A DNA stretch of 64,000 nucleotides, from contig CAZNJB010000017.1 in NCBI GenBank assembly GCA_964573255.1, positions 1-64,000 of the forward strand, written 5' to 3'. Position numbers and translations under genes: made by a program. Under the pieces are notes generated by a model. The model was given only the letters and a program-made list of their open reading frames with translations. It had not been told where the DNA came from and searched no databases. Shown piece after piece: positions 62,156 through 64,000 of the stretch; positions within the stretch are counted from its first letter, which is position 1; every line of letters begins with the position of its first letter. This stretch comes from CAYNUJ01 sp964573255 (lineage in GTDB: Bacteria; Bacteroidota; Ignavibacteria; Ignavibacteriales; Melioribacteraceae).

Positions 62156-62536
62156 TCATTCATAATTACTTATTTCAATAAGATTTCCATCCGGGTCCCT
62201 TAAATAGATTGAACGTATTTTACCAATTGCTCCCGTTCTTGAAACTATCCCTTCAATAATTTTAACTCCTTTTTTCTCAAGCTCGGATTTAACGGTTTCT
62301 ATCTTTGTGCCGGTAATAAAACAGATGTCAGCCGAGCCGCAAGTCGGTGCTTTTGCTTTTGGCTCAAATTCCTTGCCTTTTTCGTGCAAGTTAATCTTTT
62401 GATTTCCAAAAGAAAGGGCTCTCCTATTCTCTCCGAATGTAATGCATTCCATTCCTAAAATCTCGGTATAGAAATTTATCGTTTTGTTTAAGTCTTTAAC
62501 CGTTAATACAATATGGTCGATTCTTTCAATTTTCAT
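62156..62536 (-). CDS. VOC-family protein (glyoxalase/bleomycin-resistance fold)
   Basis: A 126-residue metal-dependent protein of the vicinal-oxygen-chelate superfamily. It has the double beta-alpha-beta-beta-beta unit: IDHIVLTVKDLNKTINFYTEILGM (core HIVLTVKDL, about 8-16) and, in the second half, IYLRDPDGNLIEISNYE (core RDPDGNLIEI). His8, His52 (NLHEKG) and Glu at the end could bind the metal. Such proteins act as lyases, dioxygenases or resistance proteins; this one resembles virulence-protein-like VOC members. It is alone on the minus strand. Confidence 0.88.
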   Translation of the reverse strand: MKIERIDHIVLTVKDLNKTINFYTEILGMECITFGENRRALSFGNQKINLHEKGKEFEPKAKAPTCGSADICFITGTKIETVKSELEKKGVKIIEGIVSRTGAIGKIRSIYLRDPDGNLIEISNYE

Positions 62537-62655
62537 AATGCTTTAATTCTATTAACAGTTTAATTATTAAATTCTCATATCTTAATTAAAAATAACATTT
62601 TACTTTAACTAAGGAAATTACTGCTTATAGTTTGATAGCAGCTGGCTGTTTTATT

Positions 62656-63246
62656 TCATTGGTTATTTACATTATTTTTATCTGATATTTCATCTTCATA
62701 ATCAGGGCGTCTTACTGCAAATCCTAAAATTAATTTTATCATAAACATTATTCCAAGTGCTAAAATATAAGGATTTATTTCAGTAAACATTGTGGTTAAA
62801 ATAATACCTATAACCAAAAATGCAGATGCTGTATTTTGCTGAATTTCCCTATTTGAAATTGCATTTACTATTAATGTTAAAATAACTGTAAATGAGGCTA
62901 TAAATAAAAAGTAATTGAAATATTGAGGGAAAATAACATAAAGTATTGTGGGTTGTAATATATGAATGAGTATAAAAGGAATTCTTTTTTTCTCGTTTCG
63001 TTGGTAATATTGATTGGTTGAAGATGATAAATTGGCTACAACTCCCCCTGCAATATCTATTGTAGTTATGAAAAACAAAGCATATTTCCAATAACTCAAT
63101 TCGTTATCTTTTATCATATAAGTTAAAAACAAAGCCGTAATTATAGCGGTTACATAAACGGAAATAAAAGTATATAAAGACGTTCTATTTCCGTGTAGTT
63201 CTATTAATAATTTGGGAACAGTTATTTTCTTTAATAAGTTGTTCAT
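62656..63246 (-). CDS. Polytopic membrane protein, TetR-linked
   Basis: A 196-residue inner-membrane protein with six hydrophobic segments at about 26-46, 51-72, 90-108, 111-130, 139-158 and 160-182. I do not recognise the family. A conserved-looking WKYALFFITTIDIAGGVVANLSSSTNQYY (core DIAGGVVANLSSSTN) lies after the second segment. It starts 10 bases after the tetR-type stop and is probably cotranscribed with it, so the regulator may control it. Transport or membrane-stress roles are guesses. Confidence 0.65.
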   Translation of the reverse strand: MNNLLKKITVPKLLIELHGNRTSLYTFISVYVTAIITALFLTYMIKDNELSYWKYALFFITTIDIAGGVVANLSSSTNQYYQRNEKKRIPFILIHILQPTILYVIFPQYFNYFLFIASFTVILTLIVNAISNREIQQNTASAFLVIGIILTTMFTEINPYILALGIMFMIKLILGFAVRRPDYEDEISDKNNVNNQ

Positions 63247-63256
63247 ATCTCTAGTT

Positions 63257-63793
63257 TTATATATTTTTTATCAATTCTTTTATTTCCTCTTCCGGATAAA
63301 TAGAGAACCAAAAGATTAACCCTTCATATTTTGCAATCATTTTTATTGCATCAATCGAAGGATCTTCTGATTTTTCCTTTGCATAAGCATTTTCAAGGAT
63401 TCTTTTTAGTCTTGTGTATGTTTCTCTAACTGTTTCTTTAAACTTTGGATATATGTGATAGGCTTCAAAAAACATTATAAAATAACTTGACATTCCTTTG
63501 TCGGTTAACTTCATTATTTCAGGCACAAATCGAAAATAAAATTCCTTTATACGAAGCTCAATTTCTTGTACATTCATATTCCGGGTATCAGTCCAATCGA
63601 TTTGTTCATAATACGAAATAAAATAGGTGTCAATGACATTTTTATATATATCTTCTTTGCTTTTAAAATAATGATAAAATGCACCTTTTGATAATTTGGT
63701 TGCATTTACTAAATCAGACATTGAACAGTTACTGAACCCCTTAATAAGGAATATTTTAAAGGCTGTTTCTATAATTCTATCTTTTGTTTCCAT
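63257..63793 (-). CDS. TetR/AcrR-family transcriptional regulator
   Basis: A 178-residue repressor. The helix-turn-helix covers about 24-45: MSDLVNATKLSKGAFYHYFKSKEDIY (core SKGAFYHYFKSKE), the most conserved part of the family. The remaining helices form a ligand pocket of unknown specificity. Its ATG follows the stop of the upstream gene directly (TAAATG) and a membrane-protein gene lies 10 bases downstream, so it regulates its own operon of membrane proteins in all likelihood. Confidence 0.92.
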   Translation of the reverse strand: METKDRIIETAFKIFLIKGFSNCSMSDLVNATKLSKGAFYHYFKSKEDIYKNVIDTYFISYYEQIDWTDTRNMNVQEIELRIKEFYFRFVPEIMKLTDKGMSSYFIMFFEAYHIYPKFKETVRETYTRLKRILENAYAKEKSEDPSIDAIKMIAKYEGLIFWFSIYPEEEIKELIKNI

Positions 63794-64000
63794 TTATATC
63801 GGTTTTCTAATCATTAAATAAAGTATTGTTAATATCACAACAGATGCCAATGGTCCGAATATCAGAATATACCTGTGGGATTTTTCCATCTGTTTAATAT
63901 CTTTCTTTACCGCCATTTTTTCCAAATTGTCTTCATTGTGTTTTCCTATAAAATAAATCGCAAAACAGATTGCAAATAATATCAAAGAAATGAAAATCCA
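63794..64000 (-). CDS. Partial gene for a small membrane protein, cut by the window edge
   Basis: The reading frame stays open to the end of the window, so the start lies outside. The visible 68 residues contain two hydrophobic segments (FAICFAIYFIG and YILIFGPLASVVILTILYLMI) around a charged loop with several Lys and Glu. It may be DUF6249-like or a similar short membrane protein, but I do not recognise it. It is the first gene seen in the TetR operon. Confidence 0.6.
   Translation of the reverse strand, partial: WIFISLILFAICFAIYFIGKHNEDNLEKMAVKKDIKQMEKSHRYILIFGPLASVVILTILYLMIRKPI

Noticed and set aside
1..64000. CRISPR arrays, insertion sequences and prophage genes
   Set aside because: No regularly spaced repeats, no transposase or integrase and no phage structural genes were seen in the window.

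Overview
The window looks like a chromosomal segment of a low-GC member of the FCB group, most likely close to Ignavibacteria or another Ignavibacteriota/Bacteroidota-type lineage. Supporting this are a TonB-dependent receptor and a DUF5686-type outer-membrane protein that both begin with a carboxypeptidase-regulatory-like domain, many lipoproteins, and several outer-membrane-type proteins of unknown function. Two things argue against a typical Bacteroidia genome: clear Shine-Dalgarno sequences (AGGAG) before many genes, and two promoters close to the sigma70 TTGACA/TATAAT consensus. The lineage is inferred, since no rRNA gene is present.

Layout. 1-14 kb: a methyltransferase, a DUF5686-type protein, a DUF1569/DinB-like protein, aconitase (acn), a DUF4920-type secreted protein, an LD-carboxypeptidase coupled to priA, and a large TonB-dependent receptor with a recognisable promoter and operator-like palindrome. 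14.4-26.9 kb: a surface-polysaccharide cluster with one GT2 and three GT4 glycosyltransferases, a wecB-type epimerase, a YfhO-like membrane protein, a winged-helix protein overlapping an SpsF-like cytidylyltransferase, a methyltransferase and a Wzx-type flippase. 27-37.4 kb: a LamG lipoprotein, an aspartylglucosaminidase-type Ntn hydrolase coupled to rsmI, prfA, a GT2-like protein coupled to miaA, a multidomain kinase-like signalling protein, an AlkA-like glycosylase, an ECF sigma factor with a small zinc-finger partner, and a YjbR protein. 37.4-53.1 kb: a Prc/Tsp protease, a run of minus-strand envelope and zinc-ribbon proteins, tandem paralogues, a YgjV-acetyltransferase fusion, a methyltransferase, a divergent peroxiredoxin/oxyR pair with a 12-bp inverted repeat between them, an orphan GroES-like protein, an M3/M2 peptidase, a secreted protein of unknown function, an FAH-family enzyme, a rhodanese lipoprotein, an SdiA-regulated-type lipoprotein and a BtuF-like lipoprotein.

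53.2-62.0 kb is accessory DNA. It starts with tRNA-Lys(CTT) and its terminator, then a minus-strand operon of an OLD-family ATPase/TOPRIM nuclease, a type III DNA methyltransferase (Mod) and its restriction subunit (Res), then a plus-strand AbiE-type toxin-antitoxin pair with its own near-consensus promoter. This is a defence island beside a tRNA gene and is the best candidate for an undescribed combination. 62.1-64 kb holds a VOC protein and a TetR-regulated membrane-protein operon that runs off the window.
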